Below are positions 42,529 to 55,742 of a stretch of 64,000 nucleotides of DNA, piece after piece. Both the position numbers and the translations under genes were made by a program. The notes beneath the pieces were generated by a model. That model worked only from the letters and a program-made list of their open reading frames with translations, ran no database searches and was not told the DNA's origin. The DNA is taken from assembly GCA_000827205.1 (NCBI GenBank), contig KN832564.1:27080-91079 (forward strand). The letters are read 5' to 3'. The DNA is from Plicaturopsis crispa FD-325 SS-3. Taxonomy: Eukaryota > Basidiomycota > Agaricomycetes > Amylocorticiales > Amylocorticiaceae. Within the stretch, counting starts at the first letter, position 1. Every line of letters begins with the position of its first letter.

Positions 42529-43841
42529 CGCTGCCAGCGGACGCCCCGTCTATATTATGTTGTCCGTCGCGTGTGTACACCATAATACCCCCAGTGCTGT
42601 TATAATACCAGCCGTGCTATCTACCCTCCGGCTGTATCTGTTCCCGTTCCCGTTCGTGGCTCTGTTTCACAAGTCTGCGGGTGATCATGATGTGCCACTG
42701 ATTCGATAAGTAAGTAACCATCGCCCCATCGCCCCTCGCGCTGAACGTTCGGTCCAGAAACTCGAGGCCCGCGTTCGTGCAGGTGACCCGTTCAATCTAT
42801 CCTTTCCCGTGTGTGTGCGTGTGTTCGCGCTGTTGGGGGAGGTGCTCGCGGTTCGAACTTCTGGGTCCTGGATTTCATTATGGCGTTACTTGTGCCCGTT
42901 GCGCGCGATTGGTGCGGCGGCTGTAGCGATAGGGTTTGCATGACATGAACTGTCGTACATACGCACCCCCGCGAGCATGCGGTGTGGCACCGTGAATACT
43001 TGCACCGTGAATGATGATTCGTCGACGCGCAACGGCGTGTCCTCGGCAGGGCATTTCATTATGGGGCCCGGTGATCCGGCCCGCGAACCAATCGCCAATT
43101 GCAAAGATGCGTTAGATGCGTAGCCGTAATGCGGAACGATCTGGTGGTGCTGTGTACTCGGTATGTTGCAACCTGCGCCGCGATCTTGCGCCGTCGACGA
43201 GCAGAACAGAAGCTTCCTCGCGCATGGGTCTACTTCCAATTCTTCTTCGTCGCCACATCTGAATCGGGATACTTGGCCACATCGCGATACCGACCCTTAC
43301 TTGGAGTCCTTGCAACGACATGATAAGTATGTATGAAGGATATTTGCAGCGGTGGAATAAGTAATTGTGTACATAGATACGCATGTACATGTGCGGCATG
43401 ATCGTGATTAAGCGTCCGTGGGCCACGGCGGGGCTGTAAGTAAGGTAAGTACGGTATAGCGATGTGTGGTATTACAGAGACAGACAGACACTGAGAAGGA
43501 AAAACACCAGGGAGATAAAAACGACGCGATACAGGGTCCCAAGATGCAGACGAACACAAGGGGGTTGCAGGGATGAGTACGGTGGCTGGGCGGGTGGATG
43601 GGGTGGAGGAAGAGAGGGGGGGCGGCTGATCATCGCGATCGAATCACCGTATGTAAACGCGCAACCCGCCTGCTCTCGAAGGTCACGCAAACGGGGCGAG
43701 CTCTCCAAGGTACACAGAAACGGGGTGCGCGCGAGGGGGTGTGGGTGTGGGCACGCGTATCAAAGTCCATGCGGTGCGCAAAGTCCAGAGCGATGGCGCG
43801 TGTAGTAATTAATTTCGATGTCGCGCGTCACTCGTCGTTAA
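42529..43841. other. Intergenic between convergent genes
   Basis: Contains the 3' ends of the P450 (plus) and homeobox (minus) genes. A G-rich plus-strand tract at 43580-43625 (GGCTGGGCGGGTGGATGGGG) would be C-rich in the homeobox transcript. No coding signal was found. Confidence 0.45.
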
Positions 43842-45820
43842 TCATTGCGGTGGCGGCGGGTACCCCGAGCCCGTCCCGTCCTCGCCGAAATAGCTCGGCA
43901 TGCGCGAGAGCGGCGAGTACAGCAGTGGCTGCTGCTGCTGCTGCGCGTACCCCTGCTGTTGCTGCCCGTGCCCAGTATTATGTTGATGCTGCTGCTGCAT
44001 CTGCCCCGTCCCATGCTGCAGATGGTGGGTCGAAAAAGGGTTATTCGTAGGCGCCGTGGGCGGTGCAGACATTATATCCGGGAAGTACTGCCTATGCGCC
44101 GTGCTCGTGCGCAGCGAGCCCATGCGGCCGGACGAATACAGCCCCCCGCGTACCCGCGTACTCGGGTCGTAGGACCGCGCGCCCGAATCATAGCCACCCC
44201 CACCTCCAAGGCCCCCATGCAACGACCCATGCGCAGACTGCAGCGACGCGGGGTGGTACAGCTGCAAGCTGTCCACGGGCATCGACGCGCGCCTGGGTGC
44301 CGCGTACATGTCACCTGCGCCCATCCCCGCGCCGACGCTAGATGCGGATAGGGATAGGGCGCTTTGCCGGACGCTGGGTGGGTAGGGCGCGCTGGTGGTG
44401 GGGCCGGAGGAGGGGCGGTGCGCGGGGGCGAGGATTCGTCTGCGTGCCTGTCGTGCGCAAAAAATGAATATGTCAAAAATTAGAATACACCAATATAATA
44501 AAGGAAGACGGAGGGGGACAAGGGAAAGAGGGGAAACGCACATTAATCATCCAATTCGACACCTGGCTCATGCTCAGCCCCGTGATCGTGCACAGCTGCT
44601 TCTTCTCATCCTCGCTCGGGTACGGGTGGTCCGCGTGCTTGTGCAGCCACGCCTTCAGAAAGTCCGTCGTCTCCTTCGGGAGCTTGCCGCGCTTGCGCTG
44701 CGGGCGCTCGGCCGGGGAGGGGATAGGGGAATTCGAGAGGGGAGAAGGCACGGGGGCGGAGGTAGGTGGGGTGGGGGAGGGGATGTTGGGGGAGGGGTCG
44801 GCGGGGAACGCCCATTCGTCCTTGGTTGGCGCGGAGGCGCGCCGGTCCTGCTGTGCGGCGGGACGCGGTGGCTGCCCTGGCGTCGAGCTCGGGCGGACGA
44901 TCGCCTGTGGGGACCACTCGTTTCCTGCGCTAGAATACGACAGCGGGGACGGGCCCTGGGAGCGTGTGTTCACGCTGCCGCTGCCAGATGCGAAGCCCGC
45001 TGGAGAGTTAAACGCCGATCCATACGACGAGCCGCCGCCGTAATCGTAGTGCGTCTGCGTCTGCTGGGGGAACTGATACGACCCCAGCGCCGCGCCTGCG
45101 TCATTTCGCGGAGGATACGGCCTGGTACGAGCGGCAGACTCGGAGTAGAGGCTGGGGAGCGACGCGCGGCGGGGGTTGTCGTGCCGGAACGGATCCTCAA
45201 AAGAGGTGAAGATCGAGGGGAGCTGCACGCGTGCCCCGGAGTCCACACCGGCGTTATCCGCCTCCGTCTCCGCTATCTGATCGCCCACGCCCCACTCCAG
45301 CGGCCGAGCGCGTTTCGGCTGGGGCGACGGTACGGAGTGCGCGTTATCGGGGGGCGGGGAGTGCGCGCGCTTCTCGCCGCGGGAGAGGATGGAGCCGGAG
45401 TCGGTGGTGTCGGCGAGGGAGGTGGCGGAGCTGGACATGCGCCGCGAGTCGTAGTCGATGTCGGCGGGTCTGTTGTACATCCACGGCGGCTGGTGAGCGT
45501 CGGCGTCCTGCGGGGTGACATACGCGGGATACACGGACATTACCGGGGATGCCGACGGGGACAGGTCGTCGGTGGGGATGTATGCGCTGTCGTACTTGGG
45601 ATCGGTACTGCGGGGGAAGGAAAGGAAATGTCAGTCGCTGTACGACATGGCATATGGTTAAAAACGGAGGGGGCTTGTAACGCGGCGGCGCCAGATAAAA
45701 TTGTGACAGGCGACATTTGACAGGAGGAGGACGGGGAAAAGACGGGACTCACTATGCGAACTGGAGCTGTGCGACGTTGTACGAGTTCAACGCGTTGAAG
45801 GATGATTTGTGGTCAATCAT
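43842..45820 (-). CDS. TALE-class homeobox transcription factor
   Basis: Three exons (45820-45753, 45607-44542, 44447-43842) sum to 579 residues. Start MIDHKSSFNALNSYNVAQLQ. The homeodomain spans residues about 355-415: KRGKLPKETTDFLKAWLHKH, then the three-residue loop extension HPYPSEDEK, and helix 3 SQVSNWMIN/ARRRIL with the Trp, Asn and Arg contacts. An intron splits helix 3 exactly between Asn and Ala. Flanks are Ser/Pro-rich, with a KRARPLEW basic patch and a Gln-rich C-terminus that may activate transcription. It acts in the nucleus. It is unlikely to be the mating-type HD1: no partner HD2 gene or mitochondrial intermediate peptidase lies nearby. Confidence 0.9.
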
Positions 45821-46836
45821 CTGCGATGGAGGAAAGAGCTGCGAGCGATGGGGGGAACGGAGGATGAGGAGGCAGGACTTTAAGGGGGATGATGAGAACG
45901 ACAAGGGGATTTATTGTAAACGCAGGATTTTAGACGGACAAGCATGTTTGCGAAATGTTTGCCGTCTCGAGCGGCTCTCCTTCATCTCTCGGGAGCGAAT
46001 AGCTCGCCAAACTACCGGGTCTCAAAATAAAATATGGAGCTTTTATTCCTTTTTGCCCGGATTTCACACCCTCGTCCAAACATCCGAGTCCGTCGTCCTT
46101 TGATCAAATTAATCGCAAAGATCGATCTCTCCATTTACTACTGCTACTATCTCACAGCATCCGAGTCTGCATCTAGAGTCCCCGTCTCGTCCAGCGCTGC
46201 GACGCGCATCGTCGCATCGTCTCGTCGTCGAGGAACTGGGACACACGGAGATGCAGTACACCCGGGCCTCGAGCGCACATAAAAACCTGGCACATTGCCG
46301 CGGAAACACGTCCGGAAATGGGTAAATTGGCGCGGATAGACGCCCAGACGGGTCACGTAATCGAGGAGATGTAGGCACCCCATACATTCGCGGAGCACGA
46401 AATGCAGATGTGGAGCACGAAATACGGCGGCATCCTGTGCGGCTTGGGGAGGTGCCTGCCATCTCGTCGAGACTCTCGAGTTTATACGGCCGCATGTTTC
46501 ACCGACACCGCAATCACTCCCTGCCCTCCGCATCGCACGGTCTGCTGGCAAGCAACGAATACAAGGAAAATCCTAGTGCATACTTGGTACTTGCAAATCC
46601 CAAGTTACATCTTGATCATCAGCTCCAGCGAGCTCGTATCGCACAGGCCACTAGACCCAAAGACCGTATAACATTTATCCATACATAGACGTAGATCATC
46701 AGCAGCTCTCCTAGAAACAGGCGCAATCACCCTGCTGCAGATCATGTAACCAACCCATTAACAACAACAGCAACACCCCGTCGCGGCGCACACCGCAATG
46801 CAGCCTACTTATCGCAGCGCCCGCACCTCATCAGGG
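45821..46836. other. Homeobox promoter side, no gene recognised
   Basis: 1.0 kb upstream of the homeobox start and downstream of the Cdc11-like stop. Short frames on both strands lack features. No repeat or RNA gene was seen. Confidence 0.4.
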
Positions 46837-49800
46837 TCACCTCGCCGCCGCCACGGCACGAGGCTCGCCCGATACAACCTTCTTGGTGTTCTCCTTGCTC
46901 AAGATCCCATGCAGCAGATGGTTCGCCTTCGCGCGCTCCTTCTCGGAGACCTCAACGCCGTCGAGCATCCGCATGCGCGGGCAGGCACGCATCGCAAGGC
47001 CGCGGTACGCCAATCGCCCAATGTACGCCTCGTCCGGCAGATCCCGCCTGAACTTCGAGTCCAGTTCCTGCCACGCGCGGTCTGCCGGCCTCTCACCCCT
47101 TCCCGATGCAGCGGTGGCTGCGCCCTCGGACGGCTGCAGCGCCCCAGGCACGTCCTTCACGAGCAGGGGGAGGTACCAACCCAGCGTGCACGGGTTCATC
47201 CTGCGTCCGTCCCCGCGTTTAGTTAGATCGACAATTTCTGCCAAGTGCCTCTCTACGGCGTTCAAACGGGCCACGCACCGGAAGTCGAGCATCTCCACAT
47301 CGGGCATGCGTTGCAGCAGGCGGATCAGGGGCTTCGTGCCTGTGAGCCGCGAGCCGATGAGGGTGAGCTTGCGCAGGCGCGTGAGGCCCTCGAGCGGGCG
47401 CGCGTCCTCGAGGAAGTTGTAGTTGAGGTTCAGCACGCGCAGGTTCGGCGCGAGGCGCACGAGGTCCGGTGGCAGGCTCGTCAGCCGGCACGCCGCCAGC
47501 TCCAAGTACACCAGGTTGTAGCACGGCTCCGGGAGGAAGCCTGCCTTCAGGGGATTCCCTGTCAAGATCACGTTACGGCATCAGCTGAAAGAAGAACAAC
47601 GACAAGAAGCAGAGAACAAGGATGGCCATTTCCATACCTGAGAGGTACAGTCGCTTCACATCGCGTACATGGCGCGTGGAAAGGTTTCTGTAAACAAACA
47701 TGGAACACGGATTGAGTAAAAGCAAATGACGGGGTGAGGGGTGGGGGGAGCGATCGTTCCGATCACCATGGGAAGAAAAAAAGAGACTTTCGAACTCACA
47801 ATCCGCGCCCACTCTGATTTCGCAAACTCAGATTCTCAAGCTTCGTCAGTCGCTCGGCCTTGACGAGCCCCGAGAGCGAGTTGTTGTCCGCGTAGAGCGT
47901 GCGCAGGTTCGGGAACAGCCCCGCGTGCAGCTGGCGCAGCCGGTTCCCGCTCACGCGCAGTATCCGCAAACGAGGCATCTGGCCCCCCGGCTCCAGCTCG
48001 CCCAGCGTGTTGTCGTCTGCCCATAAACAAACAAACAAAGAAATATGACATCAGCGCCAGCCAGCCACGATATCAACCCCGCGCTTGGAGCGCGCGCATG
48101 TCACAATTCCGCGGCGACTTGTACGTACCAGCGTTGAATGCAATCAGGGCGGCGAGCGAAGCCAGTCCCGCGACTCTGTCTAGCCGGTTATGGCTAACAT
48201 CGAGCATCTCCAGCCGCGACCTGCGAAAAACGCGGGGGCCGTTCGTTCAGCGACTTCGCCGCGGGCGCGGAGGGAATAAGAGAAAACGCGTGCAAGTGGT
48301 ACGCACCAGCGGAACTCCGTCACGTCGATATCGCGCAGGCTGTTGCCCTGCAGACTGAGCTTGACCAGGCCGTCCATCTTCTGCAGCCCATCGATGCTAG
48401 TGATGTGATTGTGATCCGCCCGGAGCTCCCGCAAATGGCGGAGACATTCCAGTTCTGCAATATGACGAGAAAAGAGTTTAATATCGTTGTACGGTATAAT
48501 TGCGCAGCCACCATCAAACTCACGGCGCAGGGAGTCAATGTCGTTGCGACTGATATCGAGATTTTCCAGGTTGAGCAGGTGACTGAAGGACGTTATTCCC
48601 GTTAGGCTACGTGCACCTGCATTGGTTAGTAACCGGCTTTAGCGGCGCAACACATTTGTGCGTACGTGTTGGACGCGACGGACAACGTGCGCACTGTCGT
48701 CGGTATCCCGCTCATCCAGGACAATTGGTTCGAATTTCTGCACGGCCAATATCAGCTTATGCAAAACCAGCGAGGGAGCGAAGAGAGCGCACAGATTTAA
48801 TGAATCCAATTTCGGTAGAAACTCTTTCAGTCGCGCGACGCTTTCGAGGTTCTTGGCGCACAGGTCGATAGTCGTCAGGTCCTCCCAGTGGGGCTCGTAC
48901 GGCTGTACGTCCGTGATCACTTCCACCAGCCGGTCATGCGCAACGCCAAACGAGCACTCAGTCAGAAATGTGGCATTTGCCCCACCACGACTGCTGTTTG
49001 CGGGCGAGCGGTGGGTCTGTGCACGCGAAAACACACGCCGTGGGCTCGTGTGCCCCCGTGGCATTTCGCTCGGGCGACGCGATGTCAGAGGCTGGAGCTC
49101 CTCCGGTCGCCCAGAGCTTGTAGTCTTCGACGGCGACTCGTCGTCCTCGTACCCTGTTATTTGTGAGCATCACCAGACTACAGATGGCATGTCGCCACTC
49201 ACCTGTATCATCCTGCAGTCCAGCCATCATGTCTGCGATCCGCTTCGAGCGGGCAGACGGGACGTACGGCGTCGCCCCCGGAGCATCCTCCACCATCTGC
49301 GACCCGTCCTCGCCATTCCGCCCAATACCGACAATCGGCCCATCGCGCTTCCCATCCGAGAAGCTGACAGACCGTCGATGCCGCTTGTGCGGCGCGGGCG
49401 TGTGGTACTTGGCGAGCGAAGTGTCTTTGAGCGCGGAGGACACGGGCGTGGCGCTGGCGCTCTTAAGCACCGAGCGGGGCGCAGGCGTCGAGCCCGCCGA
49501 CGGCCGGTGCGGCGTGGTGAAGGACATGAGGGGGACGGTGGGCTCGCGCCGCGGGCTGCGGTGCTCCGGATTCGCCTGAGTTGCTTGAACGGACTCAATC
49601 TCGTCCTCGGAGTCGAACGCGTCCTCCTGGTACTGCAGCGGGTCCTCCGTCGCCGACGTGATCGTCCGCTCGAGCTCGTCCTCCTCGTCAATGGAGTCCG
49701 TCGTCGCGTCGTCCTCGTCCTCTTCGCCAGTCATCACATGCACGACGCCGCCAGAGGGGCCGTCCAGCGAGAACGAGAACATCTCCATCTCCTCCTCGTC

Positions 49801-52025
49801 CTCCTCCTCCGCGTCCTCGACCCGCACATCGTCCGTGTGCGAGCGCGATCGCTCCGTCGCCTCCTCGATCACGCTCATCGGCTCGATCACGCCAGTGTCG
49901 TCTTCCCGCAGACTCTCAAAGTCCCGGAACGGGTCCTCGCTGGCATCGCTCGCGCGGGTGCGGTCCTCCTCGCCGTCGTCGTCGAAGTCTTTCATGTAGC
50001 CGACGCCAGTGGCCGCCGCGGTCGCCTTCACCCACTTCATCATGACAGTGTCAAACACCATCTTCCCGACGCGGTGTGGGAGGGTTGGCACGTCCTCGGG
50101 CGCGATGCGCGTGATTTGCGCGGCGCCGGACTGACCGTGCTTGACGAACGAGGGCGCGCTGCCAGCGGTCAGTGTCGTGCCCGACGCGGTGCTCGAAGAG
50201 ACGAAGCGGTTGAGGTCTTCGTTGGGACCTCCGCGCGAGCGAATGGAGGTGGAGGGATACGAGGGGCCTGTCGGTGGGTGCACGCCCGTGTGATTAGGAG
50301 AAGCTGCTGTAGCGGCAGGAGCAGTTGATGGAGGCGGATTTGGGGAATTGGATTGAGGATTAGGTGTGGGCGGGATAGTAGTGATGCGTGGGGGGACGGC
50401 TTGCCAGGGCTCTTCGATGGACATGTGGGATAGGTCGGCTGCGATGTCAATGTCGGAGCTGACGCGGCGCATACCCTTCCGCGGACTGGGTCGCTGCCGT
50501 GCGCGGTGGGTCCGCCCCGGGGAATGCGGGGAGCGCACATTCCGCGGTGCGCGCGGAGAGGTTTGTTTTAGCGATGATGATGGGTGGCGGGAATGGCTAG
50601 TGATTCTGTGGTTTTCTTTGCGGTCGGAACGTGCAGAGAAATCCTCTGATAATATAGATTTATGTTCAGTCTGGGTGGTGAGCGACGCGTCTGTGGCGTC
50701 TGAGAAAAGTCGCTTCGATCCTTTCATGTCGCTCTTGATAGCCGCCATTAGGTCTGCAGCCTTTTGTCGATATGCAAGAGAAGAGTATGTGCTGCGTTTC
50801 CCGTTATTGGAGCCATCGTCGGAAGAGGGAGCACTGCCATGATTCGGTGCCTCCAACCTATCTGGTTGTGCTAGGGACAAATGTTCCTCTTAGCAAGTGA
50901 ACCACGCGCAAAAGATCATCACTCACGTTCAGGCGTCCTCCCGGACTGAGCTTTCTGCGAGAACGAGTCCTCCTCTTCCTCTTCGCCTACGCGACTAGCT
51001 GCAACAGATTTGTGCGCGCTCGACATAGTCGAGATTGTGGAGAAATCGCGCGCCTGCTTGATCTTCTGCATGAACAACTTCGACTCGCCCACATAATCCC
51101 TTCTCAGCACCGGCCTACCCTGTCCCACAGGTGCTTCCTGGACATCCTGCTTCGTCTCTGGCACCCGCGGGCGCGCAATGACCGCGCCTTCACCCTCACC
51201 TTCCCCATAGAAATCACTCGCGGGGCTGAGTTTGACGCGCTTCGCACTTCGAAATCGCGATGGCGTGGAGTTCGCTTCAGAGACGGGAGACAGCCCGGCC
51301 CCGGGCGTGGGCGTGCCGGAGGAGTTGTTGACAGCAATAGAGTCGACGATGGCGGAGAGGTGGTCGCGGGTGAATGTATCGTATTGGAATTGGAATAGGC
51401 GGAGTGCGGGGTTGGGCGTGTTGGGGTTGGTGGAGGACTTGGGGTGTGCAGGTACCCCAGGTGTACTTTGTGCTTGGGGGAAGGCATTGGGAGTGAGGGC
51501 GGAGCCCTGCGGGGTGACAGAGAACGTGAATGGACGCTCCAAATTCTGTTCGGGCGTATGCTGGTCCTCATCCTCGTCGTCGGTTTGACCTGGAATGTAT
51601 TCGCGGGCTAATCGCGACGGGACAGCAGGTGCATTCGTTTGGCCGGGTGGGAGAAACACAGGCTTGTTGTTGGGTGGTGATGGCGGCTCAAACATGCGTT
51701 CGAGGGCCAGCGGACTGAAAAAATCCTTGATGAGGCCCTTCTTGTTATTGCCAGGCGTCTTTGGTAGAAAAGGAGCTGCTGGGATATCCTGGCGCACGAG
51801 AAACGTGCCGCCTCCATCTGGGGTGGTAGGGGATATCGATGGGCTCTCGCTGCGGCGGATGTCGACGGGCAAGGGTTCTGTGAAGGAGATGGAGCGAGTG
51901 CCGCCATGAGATGAAGCTGTGATGTCGTCGTCGCGTTGGCCGTCGTCGCTGTCTGGCTCGACCCACTCTTCGTCGAGCTCGTCGGTCTGCCAGGCCGGGC
52001 GCGGTGGCGAGAGGGCGTCGGTCAT
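46837..52025 (-). CDS. cdc11: Cdc11/Nud1-like leucine-rich SIN/MEN scaffold
   Basis: Ten exons (52025-50927, 50870-49203, 49153-48793, 48737-48666, 48606-48524, 48454-48307, 48220-48129, 48016-47800, 47687-47638, 47558-46837) sum to 1503 residues. Start MTDALSPPRPAWQTDELDEEW. The N-terminal two thirds is disordered and Ser/Pro/acid-rich, with SFFSPLALERMF-like segments and the family box VGKMVFDTVMMKWVK and DPFRDFESLRE. The C-terminal third has about ten leucine-rich repeats (LTTIDLCAKNLESVARL, LENLDISRNDIDSLR, LEMLDVSHNRL, LRILRVSGNRL, LVYLELAACRLTSLP). Such proteins sit at the spindle pole body and anchor the septation/mitotic-exit kinase cascade. Small exons fall mostly within single repeats. 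Confidence 0.87.
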
Positions 52026-54920
52026 CGTGTGGCACGGCGAGCAGATGGTCGTGCTCGTCGTGGTTGATCGTGCACGCGTTATTTGGTTTCGAGTCGTCCA
52101 TGCGTCCATGTAAGTCCATATTTGCCTCTGTTTGCTCGGCGCCACACCTGGTGCCCCGCCGCGGCGGGCTTGCTTTCGACGTTGACGACGACGTTGCTCT
52201 GGCTGCTTCCCATATCTCATTGCGCAGGAATAATATGTGTTGTCTCTGCTGGATTCTTGCAAAGATGTGCTGAAGGTAGCATGTGGTCAATCAGGAAATT
52301 TGTGCGTATAATTATTCAGACTAGGAGACCATCGCCTCATGCCATCTAGTCCACAGCAGATGCACATGCATCGCGTACATATGTCCAGGACTCGTTGCAG
52401 GTCCTCCCGTATGCACCGCGTCTAATGATGCATCGCTCGAGTAACATGATAACATGCTGGTAACCAGCCAGTACCCATTTCAGAACGCCACATCTACGAA
52501 CGCGGTCCGACACCCTCGATGCCATGTTAGCGCGCAAATGGGGAAGAAGAAAGCGTAGAACTCGAATGTGTGTTTTTTGCCCGGAGCCTGGTCGCGTATA
52601 CTAATTTGGTGAGCACTCTACTGTCCGACATGCCCGTTAAGTTAAACCGTTCGCGCTATGGCTCCCCTTCGTAGACGAAGCCTTCTTCCCAATCTAGATA
52701 CGGAACTCGAAGGGAAACATATCCAGCGTCTACGCATCTGCGAGCCCCAATCTCGTCGAAGACGCCCCATAGTGCGCCACTGCTCCATACCCCCGATCCG
52801 GTTTCAAATATACGATCTAAGAGGAATCGATGGATATTCGAAGCTATGTTCTCGATGGCTTCGCCGTCTTATTGCCAGACCGTATCAGGATTTATCTGCT
52901 CCAGAAGTCAAGGCCAGAACACGATCCTCTGGGAGTCTTAACTCCCACTCTGGACACCAGCCTACTTGTCTCAAACATCAATCATGGCATCGCGCTTCTC
53001 CAGGATCTCCAGCGAGCTATGCTGGGTTAGAACAGGAACGCAGATTGACGCCCGTGTACGAGCCAGCGTTACTGGTGAGCATTTTCATTCCGCGTAAATG
53101 AATTGGAACTAACCGGTGCACTTAGAACGCTTCGCGCCTCTGGTTAATGCTAGCCACGGCCCGTCGTTACGATAGGTGTGCCCCCTGCAGAGCCGGACGC
53201 GACCCACATATCATCCGCACATGTTGCTCCCCCCTGATCCGACGGACAGCGTGTAGGATGCCCCGCTTCGCGTTTCGTATCGTCCATCGTGCGTCTTTCA
53301 AGTTTATGTACTTACCTTCTTCTGCGGAACGATCGCTCTAGCCTCTAGCCTTAGCATGCAGCCTGCAGCCTCTACGTGCGCGAGGTGATGGGTCTCACGG
53401 ACGTCGGCAGCCGACACTCCCACCCTCCCCATCGCATCGCATCGCATCTGTGCCCCATCGAATATTAACTAGCGTCTGCATTCGAAGTTTTCGTCCTGCT
53501 TCCGAAAAGCGCTCTTCTAAGTACTGAAAAAGGTCCTTACCTCGAGATCCCATGCTCGACCCTTCGCTGCATGTCGCTTATACTCTGTTGATTCTGTACC
53601 ATCTACTTACCGCCTGCGACGCCCTGATATCGCCCGCCTCTACCTCTGCCTCTCTGAAATTCCCTCCAGATCTATCGCGGCTCCGGCCCGTACCTTTAAT
53701 GAACCCAGATTGACTTTTAGATCCGCGCCGAGGGCACGGAGGTTTTCAATCAAGACTGTCAAATGTCACTCACTCAGATATCGCGGTCGTGATCATCTCT
53801 ATCATCATCGCAGTATTATGCGCGAGCCGCGACTCTCGTGTGCACACACTGTACCGGGGGAAAGGAGTGATGTTGCTGGCAGGACGTACCTCTTGCCCTG
53901 AATATCACCCGCCGACGCACCCAGGCTCTAAAACCTATCACCATCATGACCCCCGTGGCATCCAATCCTTGCGCACAGCCAATCCCCGCACGCCAGCGGA
54001 AGTTACAGTACTTGCTCGTGCTCGTGCCCCCTGGACCTGGACCTGGACGATGTAAGCACATCCGTCGTTCTGACGGTTAGACGCGTTCATTTAGTTCATT
54101 GAAGAGATCATACGGCGAGCACACTCGAGCACCGTGCTCGTTCCGCTGTCGTCGCGGCACCGAGGTTCGAGGGCAAGGGGCGCCCAACTGTACCTTTGGC
54201 TATTGAACGGGCAACACTCAAAGTACTCAGGAGAAAGGGACGCACCATGGCCACCTCCCGGGTGCAGGACACGTATCACAACATCCGCGAGCGTGCCTCA
54301 GTATAGATCGGAGCTGCCACGGATAATAAGTAGATATTTAGGACAGGCCGTGCACCGTCCCTCCAAAGTCCAAACACTGTAATAATCATGCTACTTAAGT
54401 ACCGGCATTTCATCTGCCCTATTAGATATGTCTATAATAATGTACGTATACGGTATGCCGCGCGAAAAAAGTCCACCTCTAGTAATTAAAGAATACGAAT
54501 TAAGTTGTTTGGCACAAGAACGCGGAGCGCGGAGGGGCGAAAAGGAAAAGAATAATGGAACGGAATGGGATGGGATTCATCGTTGTATGGAAAATGCTAG
54601 TGTATAAGGCTGGGTTCGTTGGGCTGGTCGATGGCAGTGGTGGGAGAGAATCTATGCGTTGTAGTCGTTCTAGAAATAAAAAGTGGTTGGAGTGGAATGG
54701 AATGAGGAGATGATGCTGGAGAATTGAGTTGAGATGCGAGATGATGATGCGATGCGATGCTGGGATAATTGTGAAGTGGTTGTGGAACACAAATGCGAGT
54801 GGAAGGAAACGAAGAAGAAAATGGTGATCAAGTCGAGCGTCCGGTAGTGCAATAAGAATGCTAAGCAGAGTGCGTGAGCACGTATATCAGGGACGACAGC
54901 AAGAAACTCACTGCATATGT
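52026..54920. other. 2.9-kb region without a convincing gene
   Basis: Includes the 5' side of the Cdc11-like gene. Two overlapping frames at 52658-53101 and 52830-53030 (MDIRSYVLDGFAVLLPDRIR, then LLVSNINHGIALLQDL) have protein-like composition but no recognisable family and no supporting splice pattern, so they are only noted. GAATGGAATGG-type simple repeats occur at about 54550-54720, within the likely 3' region of the next gene. Confidence 0.4.
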
Positions 54921-55742
54921 TCAGGTCTCCACGTCGGCGCGAAGAGAAGCAACGACCTCCCGATCCACGCGCATAGGCTTTTTCTCGTAGCGCGAGCGGC
55001 GCATCCGATAATGCCCCGTCTTCTCGTCCGGCGGCGGCGGAGAAAGGAGGTGCACACGATTGCTCTCGTCCACGAGTGCACGAAGGTGCTCGACGTCCTC
55101 CACAGGCGACGGTGTCGGCGACGGCGTGTCAGGGGACGACGACAGCGGTGTCTTAATGTCGAGCTCCTCCGACGGCAGCTCGTCCTCGTGCCAGAACGCC
55201 GACGTCAGCTGGCGGTGCATGGTGCGCAGCGGGGAGCGCACCGCCGCGCTCAGATCGTCGTACTCCGGCGGCGGCGGCGACGCGGGCGGCTTCGGCGTGC
55301 TGGGGCTCGACTGCGACTTGAGCGTGCTGCGAGGCGGGAAATGCGACGGCCGGGGGAACGTGTAGAGGAACGGTTCGTGCAGGGTGGAGTTGGTGGGGCT
55401 GGGTGGGGCGGTGCGCCAGGCTGCGGCGGCGTTTCCGGGGCGTGGCCTGATGTCGTGCATGTGCGAGTGCAGGCGCGCGTCGACGGGGGACATGTCGAAT
55501 ATGAGCTGGTCGTCGGGCGAGCTGGGGAACGCGCTCGGCGACGCGGAGCGGCGCTGCTTTTTGGGGATCTCGATGGGGTCGGATTGGTAGCGGATGACCC
55601 TGTCGAGGAAGTAGGGGTTGTGCACGGTGTGGGCGTGCGTGTGGGCGGGCTTCCGCGGTCCAAGCGATGTCGGTGTGGGGTTCATCGTCATCGTCGATGC
55701 TACAAGCGTTTGGGTCAGAAAGGAGTGAGCCACAGAAGTCAT
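54921..55742 (-). CDS. Ser/Pro-rich protein of unknown function
   Basis: Start ATG 55742 (MTSVAHSFLTQTLVASTMTM); the frame is open to 55793. 273 residues in one exon, though an intron near 55690-55720 cannot be excluded. No known domain. Visible features: NPYFLDRVIRYQSDPIEIPKKQRR, a Ser/Pro-rich centre (SPSTPKPPASPPPPEYDDLS), EELDIKTPLSSSPDTPSP, and a basic end (YRMRRSRYEKKPMRVDREVV). Many SP/TP sites suggest a phosphorylated, largely disordered protein, possibly nuclear. Consistent use of codons and lack of frame breaks support it as real. Confidence 0.6.
   Translation of the reverse strand: MTSVAHSFLTQTLVASTMTMNPTPTSLGPRKPAHTHAHTVHNPYFLDRVIRYQSDPIEIPKKQRRSASPSAFPSSPDDQLIFDMSPVDARLHSHMHDIRPRPGNAAAAWRTAPPSPTNSTLHEPFLYTFPRPSHFPPRSTLKSQSSPSTPKPPASPPPPEYDDLSAAVRSPLRTMHRQLTSAFWHEDELPSEELDIKTPLSSSPDTPSPTPSPVEDVEHLRALVDESNRVHLLSPPPPDEKTGHYRMRRSRYEKKPMRVDREVVASLRADVET

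Noticed and set aside
43842-45820. Mating-type A (HD1) locus
   Set aside because: The homeodomain is TALE type, but no HD2 partner or MIP gene lies beside it and the long Ser/Pro/Gln-rich layout fits ordinary TALE regulators better.
48658-50328. 556-codon plus-strand frame
   Set aside because: It is antisense to the Cdc11-like gene, Arg-rich, and has no family features; the minus-strand model has consistent introns and repeats.
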